From Vanrija pseudolonga (Eukaryota > Basidiomycota > Tremellomycetes > Trichosporonales > Trichosporonaceae), in NCBI RefSeq assembly GCF_020906515.1, contig NC_085850.1:2046001-2110000 (forward strand): a DNA stretch of 64,000 nucleotides, read 5' to 3'. The position numbers and the translations under genes are program-made. Shown here one piece after another: positions 22,069 through 33,369 of this stretch; the stretch's first letter is position 1; each line of letters starts with the position of its first letter. The notes under the pieces were generated by a model, which saw only the letters and a program-made list of their open reading frames with translations, made no database searches and was not told where the DNA came from.

Positions 22069-24760
22069 ATGTCGCCCGCGGACCCGTCGCCTCCGACGTC
22101 GTCGGCGTCGCCATCGTCAGCCATGCTCGCGTGAGTTAATGTGCGGCGCCGTGCGCGTGCCGAGGGAAATACCCCGTATATCGCTCACTAGTTCCAGCTG
22201 TCGCCAGTGCCGGTCACTCAAGGTGTGCTCTGGTATCGGGAGTGAGCTGACGCCAGGTGCGATGCGAGCGCGAGGGCGACGGGTGTAAGCGATGCAGTGG
22301 GTTTGACGTGGCCTTCCCCAGTCCACTCGCTCATTCATTCCCAGCCCGACTCCTCCTCGACTGTACACCCCAAGCAGCGACGCGGCGTGGCCGTCCTTCG
22401 GCGTCGAGCCGCGCCGAACGTAGGGTCGACTCGAGCGACGCACCACTGTGGGTCCCCCATTCTCGTCCCCGCTGACCCGCCCCAGCGCGCAGCTCAAGTC
22501 TCTCGCGCAGCGTGCAGCTCCATACCCCGTCCAGGCGCGCCAGTGGCCGTCCGACCGCACGCGCAGCGCCGACGTGTCACCGCACTCCTTCCTCGCAGAC
22601 TCCTTACTCTCCCTCGGGACGACGGCGCCGCTCGTGCCCCAAGGCCCACCGACGGGAGGAAGCGACGCGAGCTACACCGCGCCTGCGCCTGCGCTTGACC
22701 TGCGGCACGACACCGACCTCTCCCCCGCCGACAACAGCAACATCCGCATGGCGGACTACATTGACCGTCCGGACGGCTTCACAGACCTAATGGACGCGCA
22801 GGACGGCTCCCTGTTCCCGCGCATCAAGCCTGCTACGTCGTTGCTAGGGAACAGCAGTGGCTCGTTCCACAGAGGCTTTGACCACGAAGATCCTGGTGAG
22901 CTGCCGAGTCCTGACCTAGCTGACAGCAGTGTACCTCGGCATCTTGAGCCTCATCGAGGCGCGCAACCTCGTCGAGCAGTTCCACCAGAGCCTCAACCCG
23001 CTCATCGCGATGCTCGAGCCCAAGTGTGAGCTGAGAAGCCTCGACCTATAGCTCACACACAGTGCATACATACGAGTACATGCGCCAGCGCTCCACCATC
23101 CTCCTCAGCGCCGTGCTGGCCGCCTCGGCGAAGTTTTTCAAGCGCGACGTCTACCCCGCTCTCCTGACACACGCGAACACTGTCGCCTCGCGCGCCATCC
23201 TTGCCGCCGACGAGTCCAAGGCTCTCGTTCAGGCGTTGTTAATACAGGTCTACTGGAAGGACCCAACAGACACATCGGCGTGGCGCAAGATCGGTTGGGC
23301 TATCAGGATGGGGTACTAGTTTCACTGGCACTTGACGAGAAAGAGGCCACTGCCTAACGACAGACAGCTGGCGCTTGAGACATTGGTGAGCTAGGACTTG
23401 AGTACCACAGTCCAAGCTGACGTTCCAGGATTCTGAGAGAACGTGGATTTGTAAGTTTGGAGGTGGCCGTTGCCTGCTGTCGATGCTGACATCCCAGTGA
23501 CCTATGGTGAGGCGCTTCCTTCGCATAGAAACAACCGTACTAACATTTGAACTACAGTCTTCGACAGGTCGTGAGTAGCCATTCAGGAGGCAACGTCGCT
23601 GACTTGGCCCAGATATAGCAGGACGTTTGGTCTCCCAACAACCATCCGGCCTCACGAGATTGGAGATGTGAGCTGGACCTTCCTGCTTCCATCAGCTGAC
23701 CCATCAGGTCCACACCTGGGCGACAGACCACCCCGATTACATCAACTTCAATGACCAGCACCTGAGCTGTGTGATCGAGTAGGTGCTGCCACCTTGCACA
23801 AGCTAACGCCCCAGGATTCAACGGCTACGTGAAAGCTGGGAGTTCTTGATGCAGCAAAACCAACTGGGTCAGACCCCACGCCAGTTCCAGCATTTGATGA
23901 TCTCGGACATGGAGAGCCGAGCAGCGGGGTTGCTGAACAAGTGGTTCGGTCCGGCTGGTGGGTGCTTCCCGAAGTCGACCCATCTAACAGTCTCAGGCAG
24001 CCCTCCAAACTTTGACACTGTCAACGAGCTTCGCCCCAAGTGGTCGCTGCTGGAGCTCATGCTCGCCGTCAAGCGGTTTGGCCTGAGCTCCGGTGGTAAC
24101 GAAGGCCTCGATCTAGACCAGTACTTGGCCCTGGTGAACGACATCGTCATCATCATCGAGACGCATGTCGAGCGGGGGACACTAGGCCTCTACCAGGATC
24201 TTTCGTCGTCCTCGACATCTGTTCTTTGCGTCTTCTTGAAGAAGGTAGGGTTTCCCTACCCCGAACAAAGCCTTGACACACCAGCTCTTCCCCCGATTCA
24301 CACTGGGGCAACAAGCAGTCGTAGTATCACTCCTGGAGCGGCTTCTGCGCTCCCACGAGCTCTCCTCGCAGGATGACCCCGAGTCAGCGATGGCCTTCGT
24401 CGCGCGTTTTATCCGGCGCGTACTCGGCTCAATTGGGCGAGAATTCGACTTGACGAGACAGTCAACCCCAATAGGCGAGATGGCGAACCCCACCCAGCTG
24501 TCGGCCTGGGACGCGTTGGCGGCACAACTTGTCAGTTACCCGGTGGCAATGGTGGGCTGAGCGTGCTGACACCCACACAGGGGCCGTTTGTTGACACTGC
24601 GCCCGGTTTTGATCTTGGGCCGATTGATGACCAGTACTGGTGTGTCGGCATTTCCTTTACCGTGCTGACGAATGTTAGGGCGCAGCTGTTGGCCCGAACG
24701 GCTCTCGACCTCGGCACTGGGGGCCTGTTCAACGACCAGCGAATGTACTTGGCACAGTGA
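22069..24760 (+). CDS. Zn2Cys6 transcription factor with fungal-specific regulatory domain
   Basis: Eighteen exons give 652 residues: 22069-22130, 22192-22222, 22257-22296, 22345-22447, 22486-22895, 22930-23025, 23063-23312, 23364-23385, 23429-23450, 23498-23506, 23558-23567, 23613-23667, 23708-23778, 23815-23957, 23997-24244, 24285-24530, 24581-24639, 24679-24760. The zinc cluster is assembled across three introns: CRQC, VRCE, GCKRC and the final Cys in TRLLLDC, giving C-x2-C-x6-C-x6-C-x2-C-x6-C. The middle region (ALLIQVYWKDPTDTSAWRKI, then DSERTWILTYVFDRYSRTFG, then LPTTIRPHEIGD) matches fungal regulators of the PrtT-like type. Exons 8-11 are 22, 22, 9 and 10 nt. The 3' splice choices after 24530 are the least certain. 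Confidence 0.85.
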
Positions 24761-25644
24761 TACACATGCGCCATGGCATTCCGGTCCGAAGCCGAACCCC
24801 TTGGCGGCGGCTTGGGGACGTGCAGTCGGACATTTTGGCGCACGCCTCCCCCACGCCACCCTGCGGAGCTCCCGAGGCAACATGTCAAGTGACGATGGGT
24901 GTTGCCGCTTCACTCGCCAGTGCAGCCCTCGCATACATCCGAGAGACCGAAGCACCATTCCAGGACGGCTCCGAACGGACAGCCACTGCCATGCAGAAGG
25001 GGACATCCGCAGGAACCAGGTCCCCACCAGTGGGGCAGAGTGGGGGCAGGTGGGGACGGCAACATGGCCATGGGGCCTACAGCCGGACATTCACGCAACT
25101 TCACGCACAATAAACCACGCTTGTACCTTGGATCTGCTCGCTGTACAGTGCAGTGCGGAGGTTGTGTGCGTAGGTAAACTGCTTTCTGCATACCTTGGGG
25201 CAGGTGATGTCCATGTCATCGGACGAAGATAGAGCACGGAAAAGAGCGGTGACGAATACAAAGACGCGGATGACAGCGGCACTGAGCGGGTGTCGGTGAT
25301 TTTAATCTGCGGCTCGTGCTGTCACCTGAGCTGCCAAGATTGTGTCCCTGTCCACATGGGCGAGGGTCGTCGTAACTTGCAGTGTATCGCGCGCACTAAC
25401 ACCACGGGGAGGTAGGCGGCCGAGTGGCGCACCGCCGCAGGATAGTGCGCCTGCCTGCCTCGCCCACCACCCACCAGACAGAGGGGCCGGCAGAAGCCGA
25501 GCGCTAGTCGTCCGCGGGGTCCGGGGCTAGAGTCGAGTGAGTGCAACAAGCTGGATGTTGATCTCAGGGGACGCGGGGGCCAGATTTGCATAAAGACCTC
25601 CTCGGTCCTCGAGTGGGGGGCCACGACCCCACATCAACCACACA
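24761..25644. other. intergenic region, promoter of the sugar transporter gene
   Basis: 884 bp without a supported gene. It includes a G-rich stretch near 25030-25065 and a GCATAAAG TATA-like element near 25587, 55-60 nt before the transporter ATG. Confidence 0.45.
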
Positions 25645-27424
25645 ATGGACACCAAGCCGGCCCCCACGCACGCCGAGCACGCCAGCGGCGGCGACGGAAG
25701 CTCGATCCGCAAGGTCTCGAGCACGTCCTCGCCGCCTGCACACGAGGAGGTCGACGAGCGCGCCGTCGCGCTCCGGCTCGCGCGGACTGCGGATCCCGGG
25801 CTGAGGCTGGCATCATGGCGCGGCCTCAAGTTTATCTTTTACGTGCTCGTCGTGTGCATGTGTTCTGGGGACTCTGGTGCGTATTGCGGAGAGTTGTCAG
25901 GCACAGGCTGACACACCACAGGCTTCGACGGCACCATCATGTCATCCGTCAACTCGATGCTCCAGTTCCAGCGCTACTTCAACCTCGGCACAGACGGCAA
26001 GGGCGCGGCCAAGACGGGCATCGTGTTCGGCATCTACACCGTCGGACAAGTCTGCGCCTTCTTCCCCGCCGTCGTGCTGCCTGATCGCATTGGGCGAAGG
26101 TGGACAATGTTCCTCGCAAACCTGTTGCTTGTGTAAGTCCCAGTTGCCTCCGGTCCCGGTAGCGCCGATCAGGAAGCCACCCACCTAGCCACCTGCTCAC
26201 ACGCCACGCAGCGGCGGCGCCTTCCTCGCGGGCTTTGCGCAGAACATGTCCATGTTCCTCGGCGGCCGCTTCCTCGTCGGCATGGGCTGCACCTGCGCCG
26301 CGCAGGGCGCCAAGTCGTACCTCTCCGAGGTGACCTCCCCGTGGAACCGCGGACGGTGGATGGGCCTGCAAAACTCGTTCTACTACGTCGGGCAGCTGCT
26401 TGCCTCGGGCCTCGCGATCCCGCTCGGCCGCATCGCGTCCAACTGGTCCTGGCGCGTCCCGCTCCTCCTGCAGTGCATGCTCGGCTTCATCAACGTGCTC
26501 TTCGTGCTGCTTTTGCCAGAGTCCCCGCGCTGGGTGTACGCCCAGGGCCGGCGCGACGAGGCGGTCAAGATCCTCGCCGACCTCCACTCGCGCGACAACG
26601 ACATCAACTCGCCGCTCGTGCAGCTCGAGATTGCCGAGTTCGAGGAGAGCATCAGCCTGACCGGCGCCGACAAGCGCCCGTTCGACTTCCGCCCACTCTT
26701 TACCACCGCCGCGCAGCGCTACCGCTTCGGCATGTGCGTGATTGTTGCTTGCTGGGGCCAGCTGAGCGGCAACGGCCTGATCACGTACTTCCTCCCCCTG
26801 CTTCTCAAGCAGGCCGGCATCCAGTCCCCGGACCGCCAGCGCGTCCTCAACTTTGTCAACTCGGTCACGTCGTTCATCGGCGCCCTGACGGGTACTTCGC
26901 TCGTCGACTTTGTCGGCCGCCGCTTCCTCATGCTCTTCGCTGAGATCTCGTGCATGTCGGGCATGTTCATCGTTGCTGGCCTCCTCTCCAACTCGGGCCC
27001 GCAGAACCAGACGCGCGCCAACGCGGGCATCTCGTTCATCTTCCTCTTCATGGTCTTCTACAGCTTCGGCTGGACGCCCCTGCAGTCGCTCTACCCCGCC
27101 GAAAGCCTCGCATACGAGGTGCGCGCCAAGGGCCTCGCCCTGCAGTCGTGGTGCACCAACATCTTCTCCCTCATCAACACGTTCGGCCTGCCCTCCGCCC
27201 TCGCCGCGCTCTCGTGGAAGACGTACCTCATCTTCGGCATCTGGGACATTGTCGGCATCATCGTCATCTACCTGTTTGTCGTGGAGACCAAGCAGCTCTC
27301 GCTCGAGGAGCTCGACGAGGTGTTCAACGCGCCCAACCCCAAGCAGACGAGCTTTGCCCTCGCTGCCGAGGCTAAGAAGCGCGAGGCCGAGCACCTTGCC
27401 CGCCTGAACGCCGGCGACGTTTAG
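25645..27424 (+). CDS. MFS sugar transporter, lactose permease/hexose type
   Basis: Three exons (25645-25876, 25922-26132, 26212-27424) give 551 residues. It is a 12-helix sugar:H+ symporter-like protein of the plasma membrane. Visible motifs are GFDGTIMSSVN in helix 1, the loop 2-3 motif LPDRIGRRWTM, GRFLVGMGCTCAAQGAKSYL, SEVTSPWNRGRWMG, PESPRWVYAQGRRDEA after helix 6, VDFVGRRFLM, and the loop after helix 12 (VETKQLSLEELDEVF). The order and wording fit the fungal lactose-permease-like branch of the sugar porters. Both termini are hydrophilic. The substrate is not predictable from sequence. Antisense frames over the third exon are composition shadows. Confidence 0.92.
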
Positions 27425-28134
27425 GGGAAGCGAGTAGAGTCAGAAGCAGCGTGAAGCACAGTAAGGGGGGCCAGTAGGGGTTCCTGTGGTCAGAATACAT
27501 AGGGGTTGCGTAGTGCATCTAGGTAGTTATGCAACGTTGTAACTGTACGGCTGTCTAGGAAAGGATCGACATCGAAGCTGCATCCGGCAGCCACACGACA
27601 TATCGCCGCGATTCCCGGCCCCTCGCACCAAGTGCAGCCATATATTTCGCGAAGTCCCAACTTTCATCACAATCTACACTTTGCTCTCTCCGTTGACATC
27701 CGCTGCTCGTGAGTCTCCTGCAACCCCTTCACTACACCACCCACGAAGAGCGCGTGCGGCCAGCGCCTTGCGCCAACCGCACCGCTCGCATGATTAAATA
27801 ATGTTGGCACCAGTCTTACCGTTCATTTGGGGACAACAACAGACGATTCCACAATACGCAGTGGACGTCTATGATACCTTTTCTCCTCCTCTCCTGCTCT
27901 TGACTTTAGAGCTCTGCGCTGACACGACGCAGGTTACTAGTTGTTGTACTCCTTCCCTCGTGGACTGCCATGTTATCCTGTTCTCTTAGACTCCACAGGC
28001 GCACCGTGACATTGGGTCCCCTTTCATACTAACAACACTGACCAACACCTGTGCCCCACGGCATCCCAACGCACATGCAATCGCATTCGAATGTAGCAAC
28101 ACACTATATGAGTAGTATACAATTAAAGACAGGA
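27425..28134. other. convergent intergenic region
   Basis: 710 bp between the 3' ends of the transporter (+) and the Cdc11/Nud1-like gene (-). It is more AT-rich than its flanks and holds no supported gene. Confidence 0.5.
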
Positions 28135-31100
28135 TCATCCAGAGCTTCTCCCGTTGCCTCTGGCCTCGCGCATATACTCGATGAGCATGGCGGCCTTCTT
28201 CTTTTCGCCCTCCTCGATCACGACCCCGTCCAGAGTCCGCAAGTCGGGGCACACGGCCATGACCATGCCGCGGTACATCAGGCGCTTCGAGTACCACTCG
28301 TCGGGGAGCTGGCGGCGGAACTGGGCATCGAGGGCGGGCCACGTCGAGTCGGGTGCCGAGGCCTCTGCTCCTGCTTGGCCCACAGAAGGAGCTGCCGCCT
28401 TGGGGAGTAAGATTGGCAGGTAGAAGGATAATGTCGACGGGTTCATCCGCAAGTCAACCTCCTCCAGCGTCGTGAGGCCCTTGAGCCCACGGACAGCGCC
28501 CTTGGCCCCACCACCCAGCCGGTTGCCGACCGCCATGATCTTGCGGATCCGCGCCAAGCCGCGCAAGGCGTCGAGGTCCGGCAGGAAGTTGTAGTTGACG
28601 TTGAGGATCCGAAGGTTGGGCAAACGATCCGCCAAGCTACTGGGCCACGAAGTGAGGTTGCACGCGGCAGCCTCGAGGTAAACGAGGGAATAGACCGGTA
28701 TAGATGGCAGGAAGTCTGGGTCGACGCGGTTGCCCGAGATATACAGGCGCTTGACGCACTGCAAGTCCTCAGATGTGAGGACGAATCTCTGTACACGCTG
28801 GTTACGCAGACTCAGGTTTTCGATACGGTTTCCACCGCTGCGCGAGCGCGAGAGGCTAGGCAGTGCGTTGCCGTCCGCGAACAAGGTTCGCACCTTGGGG
28901 AACAGTGACAGGTCGAGCTCGGAAATCTTGTTGTCACTGAACCGCAGAGTGCGGACCGACGTCATGGCCGTGCGGGGCTCAAGTTCGGTGAGGTGGTTCT
29001 TGTCGAGGTTGATGCTGTTGACAGACTTCAACCTGTGCAGGTCCTTGATGCTGCGGATGCGGTTGTTCGACAGGTTGATCGTCTCGAGCTTCTCCCATCG
29101 AGCACGCTCAAAATCGACCTTCTCGATCTTGTTGCCCGACACACTTAGCTTGACGAGGCAGTCCATGTTCATGATGCCCGAAATGTCAGTGATCGCGTTA
29201 TCGTCAGCCTTGAGCTCGCGCAGGTGCACAAGACATTCGAGCTGCGAGACGCTGTCGAGCTGGTTCCGCGAGATGTCGAGGTACTGGAGGTTGCGCAGGT
29301 GGTTGACAGAGGTGAGGCTCGACAGGCGGTTGCCTGCAACGTGCAGAGTGCGAACAGTGGAAGGGATGCCACTGAGGTAGTCGATAGCATTGTCGTTCCT
29401 GTCCCCGTTAGTGTTGATCCTCGTGGCTAAACCTACAGCTTAGCCTCATCAAGCGCGGGCAAGAACTCCTTGAGTCGCGCTAAGCTCTCGACACCCTTGT
29501 GAGAGAGGTCGATCGAGCGGAGCTGCTCCCAGTACGGCTCAAATGGCTGCACATCGGTGATGAGCTGCACGAGGCGGTCGTGCGCCACACCAAACGAGCA
29601 CTCCGTGAGGAATGTGGCGTTGGCCCCTGCTCGGCTGCGGAACGAGCTCCTCGAGCGAGAGAACCTCGCTGGGGCTTGGATAGTCTCATCGCTCTGCTCC
29701 TCCTCCTCTTCGTCGTCTTCGACGTGTCGAATTGGCACGCGGTCGACAGCGAGGTCACGGGCCGGCTTTGAGGGAGAGATGTCCTCGAGGGCTGGGTTGT
29801 TAGCTTGGCATGAGAACCGAATGCTAAGCTTACTGAGGTCGGCGAGATCATCTAACGCATGCTGAATCCTGCGCGTACGCGTGCTCGGCTGCCAGCTGGT
29901 CCCAGCGGTCGCCTCGCCGCCGTCCGAGAACAGGTCGTCGTCGTGCGATGGCTGGCGCTGGTGTCGCCGGATGCTAACGCTTTCAACCTCCACCGTTCTG
30001 ACAATGTGCCCGTCCGAGAAGCTAACACTTCGCTTGAAGGACGAGCTACTCGGCACGGCCGAATCACCACGCGCCGGCCTGGGCGTTAATTCGGGATGCC
30101 AGTCCAATTGCTTCTTGACTGCTGAGCTGGGGGTCGAGTTGGCATTCCGGAGGGCAGACCTCAGAGGGTTTGTCGGTGCCAAGCCTGCCTGGGCCCCGGG
30201 AGTAGCTGGTGTAGGAGTCGATAAGATGGGCGGGGCCGAGGTGGAATGTGTGAGAGGTGGTCGCTCAGCCACGGGAGGGGTAACGTCCTCCGCTCTGTCA
30301 TTCAGAGAGTTGCCTCCTTCCGAGTCTGACGTCTCGCTGCTGCCAACCTCAACAGGCTGGACGATCTCGACGAGGATCTCGGGGTGCGACTGGTCCTGCT
30401 CCCCAGAGCTGTCAAATCCAGCGAATGGGTCGGCGCTTTCGTCACTGCCTGCCGCTCGACTCTCTCCAGCCTCGTCGACGCGAGTGAGCGAGCCATCGCG
30501 CGCAGCCCTAACCCAGCGCATAGTCGACGGGTCAAGCCTCATCTTGCCGATGCGGCTTGGAACAAGGTTCGCAACATCTCCAGGACGGATGACGGTGACA
30601 CCAGATCTTGTGGGGTCGCGCGGGCCTGAGTGTTTGACAAACGAAGTTGACATGGTTGTGGCGGTAGCCACTGTCGAAGACGAGATGAAGCGGTTGAGGT
30701 CCTCGCGGCTGGGATTGTTGCCAAGGTCAACGACACCAGGTGGTCTCGCGGGGCGCTGCTCGGGCGAGGCGCTCGACTGCTGTGACGAGGAGTTTTCGTC
30801 CCAGCTCGGGCTTTCGCTGGAGAGCTGGCGCACCGCGATCTATCATTATCAGCTTTGACCGCTGATTTATCCTTACCTTCCTCTTGGACAATGGCAACGG
30901 AAGGTCCTCATTCGCCGAACTCAGCGAGCTCGGGTACGAAGCACGTTGGTCACTGGACTCTGAGAGGACTCGGTGTCGGTTGCGGTCGCTCTCATCAGCT
31001 GTGGACGTTGAGGGCGAGACCTTGCGTTCCTTCATCTTGTCCAGCATCTGGTTCGCACGGTCGAGGTATGCCGATGACGCTGTGGAAGGGTTCGAGCGGT

Positions 31101-32933
31101 GGTACGGTGGAAGGTCGGCATCCTCTCGGTTGCTGCCAGGTGCAACAGGGGGAGTGGGAGGCACATCACTGTAGTCAAACGTAGGCCCGTTATCTGAAGT
31201 CAGCCTTCACAATCTGAATGGGGCTCACCATAGTGCGTAGCTCCCTCGCTGCCAGAAAAGGTGCGGCTTCGGCTGGCAGTGCGTGTCTGACTTCGACTGT
31301 CAAGCGACCTGCTGTCCACACTGTCGCTCGTTGCACTCAGATCGTCATCGTGGATGCGTAAGCGGTCCATGAGGAGTCGACCTTGGGCATGCCAGTCTCG
31401 CGAAGGTGGTGGGCCACCAGGGGACGGCGGGGACATCCGCAAGCGCTTGGACGATCGGCCATCCGAGGACGACGAGCTTGGCGTGGCAGAGAATCCCCGC
31501 GAGTCTGGCGATCCAGCAGAGTTTGTAGCCGCTGGTGACCAGTCGCGAAGTCCTCGAACATCAGGGGCCTCGGGCGACAGCGACCCCTTGCCAGCAATGC
31601 TGTCGACGAGGGCGGACAGGTGGTCGCGAGTGTACGTGTCGTACGTGTGATGGAACAAACGCAGGCCGACGTTGGCTGACGCCGCTCGGTGGCGTAATGT
31701 CGAGTGCGAGGGGTCGCCGTTCGGCAACTGGTCCGACGACGGGTCAAAGTGTGGGTCTGACAGCTCACCAGGGCTGTCCGGGACAGACGCCTCAAACGTG
31801 AACTGGTAGTCGCGGCTGGCGATCGGTGAGAGAGAGTCGCGATCGGGTGAGGGGAGCTCGCGCATGGACGACGGGCCAGCGCTCGACGCATCCTGGGTCG
31901 TGTTGAGCATCGAGTCAATCTCCTTGCTGGGTGATCTCGAAACGTCATGTCTGTTGTAGAACTGGAGTCTCTCACTCCTCTCGGGGCTTGAGAACTCGTC
32001 ATCAAGATCGCGCGGGTTGGGAAGACCGCTGTGACCGGTGTACAGGTGCGCCGATACGCCCGGGCTCTCGTACACGCCGGTGAGGTCCAAGTCTGCCTCC
32101 CCGTCCTCCTCGTCATCTGGCAATGCCGGCGTCGGAGGGGTCGGAGCTCTTGACGAATCGGCTGTCGTTGCAAACGAGTTATCCGACGGAGTGATCGACT
32201 TGCTCAACCGCGATGGGTTAACAGGCGCGTACTGGTGCGAGATGCGTCTCTGGATGGATTCGGGCGGAGGCTCCTTCGGCGACGTGCTCTTCGAGTTGCT
32301 GGAGTACGCTCCAGTGTATGACGACCCTGGCGTGGCCGGCGGGGGCGATGGACTCGCCTCAACGGACTGAGGGGGCGGGGACTGTGCCGGCTCGGACATC
32401 GGTGGAGGCGACGCAGACAAACCAGCGACAGGAGGGGAGGGCGGCTCAAACATTCTTTCCAGGGGCAAGGCGGCGAACATGTCCCTCCCGGCGCCGAAGG
32501 GGTTCTTGGGGAAGGCATGGCCATGAATCTCCTCGCCCTCTTTTACCAGGAAGGTCCCAGCCGCCGGGGGTGACTGCGGCTTGTTCTCCTCATGCTCGCC
32601 GTCCTCGCTGGCGCCGGAAGCCGAGGTCCCGCTGGCTGACGTGGGCGGGCTGGGCATGCCCGACGCCTTGCGAATGAAAGGGTTGGAAGGCGAGCGCTGA
32701 AACTCTGGCGCATTGTTGAGGCTCGACTTGCGGCTTGGGGGGAGGGCTCGAGCCGCGCTCCCTGTGCCTAATGACCGGAGAGAGCCTCGCTTTGCGTTGA
32801 TGGATCCGATGGCGTCCTGGCGGGCTGGGGATGGCGAGTTTTCGTTGCGCGGGCTGCCTGGTGGTGAAGGCGATGTCTCTACCCATTCCTCCAGCAGCTC
32901 ATCGGTCTGCCAGGCTGGAACGTAGTCTGCCAT
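28135..32933 (-). CDS. Leucine-rich-repeat spindle-pole scaffold, Cdc11/Nud1-like
   Basis: Cdc11 (fission yeast) and Nud1 (budding yeast) anchor the septation/mitotic-exit kinases at the spindle pole body. Five exons (31229-32933, 30877-31193, 29834-30839, 29437-29791, 28135-29398) give 1548 residues. Residues 1 to about 1050 are Ser/Pro-rich and disordered, opening MADYVPAWQTDELLEEWVE and holding many SP sites. A conserved patch, IGKMRLDPSTMRWVR, precedes the repeat part. From about residue 1080 there are some twelve leucine-rich repeats (LRSIDLSHKGVESL, LRTLHVAGNRLSSL, LQYLDISRNQLDSV, LETINLSNNRIRSI) and a cap ending CPDLRTLDGVVI. This architecture is that of Cdc11/Nud1. The intron at 29792-29833 (42 nt) is free of stops and could be retained. 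Confidence 0.88.
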
Positions 32934-33369
32934 GGCGACAAGTGACGACGGAGCGGGGAGGTGAGAGGTGGTGGTCAAGATTGGAAGAGGGTCAGTGTTG
33001 TTGTTTGTTTGGGCCCAGCAAAGTCAGGCGCGAGGGATGAGATGCTTGAGCCCCGCGCGGAATCAAAATGACAATAGGAGCCACATTATGATTGGGCACT
33101 TGTCACGTGGACAGCAATTAGCCGATTAGAAGGTGTATTAGAATTTGTCCTAATCAAGACTGTGCCCAAATTGCCTTTTGAACCAGGTCGCGAGGTAATG
33201 AATTTATATGAGAGGGACACATAAAGTCAGCCCATGTGATGGCGGAGTTGGATCTCCGTGTTGCCCAAAGATTTCTGGATTTCGAGACTCACTCCGGTTG
33301 CAGGCAGCAACAACGACGGCCAACAAGTGTAGTTGGTGACATCTCTACACCACATCACACCTATCCACC
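32934..33369. promoter_or_regulatory. bidirectional promoter with CCAAT box and CACGTG element
   Basis: This 436-bp region separates the divergent Cdc11/Nud1-like and Grn1 genes. It is markedly AT-richer than the genes. It holds an inverted CCAAT box (ATTGG, 33091-33095) and an E-box (CACGTG, 33104-33109), 13 bp apart, about 170 bp from the Cdc11-like ATG. Which gene they serve is unknown. Confidence 0.5.

Noticed and set aside
25979-27394. Long 471-codon open frame antisense to the sugar transporter
   Set aside because: It is E/R/A-rich low-complexity sequence explained by GC-rich codon bias of the transporter on the opposite strand; no domain or splice support.
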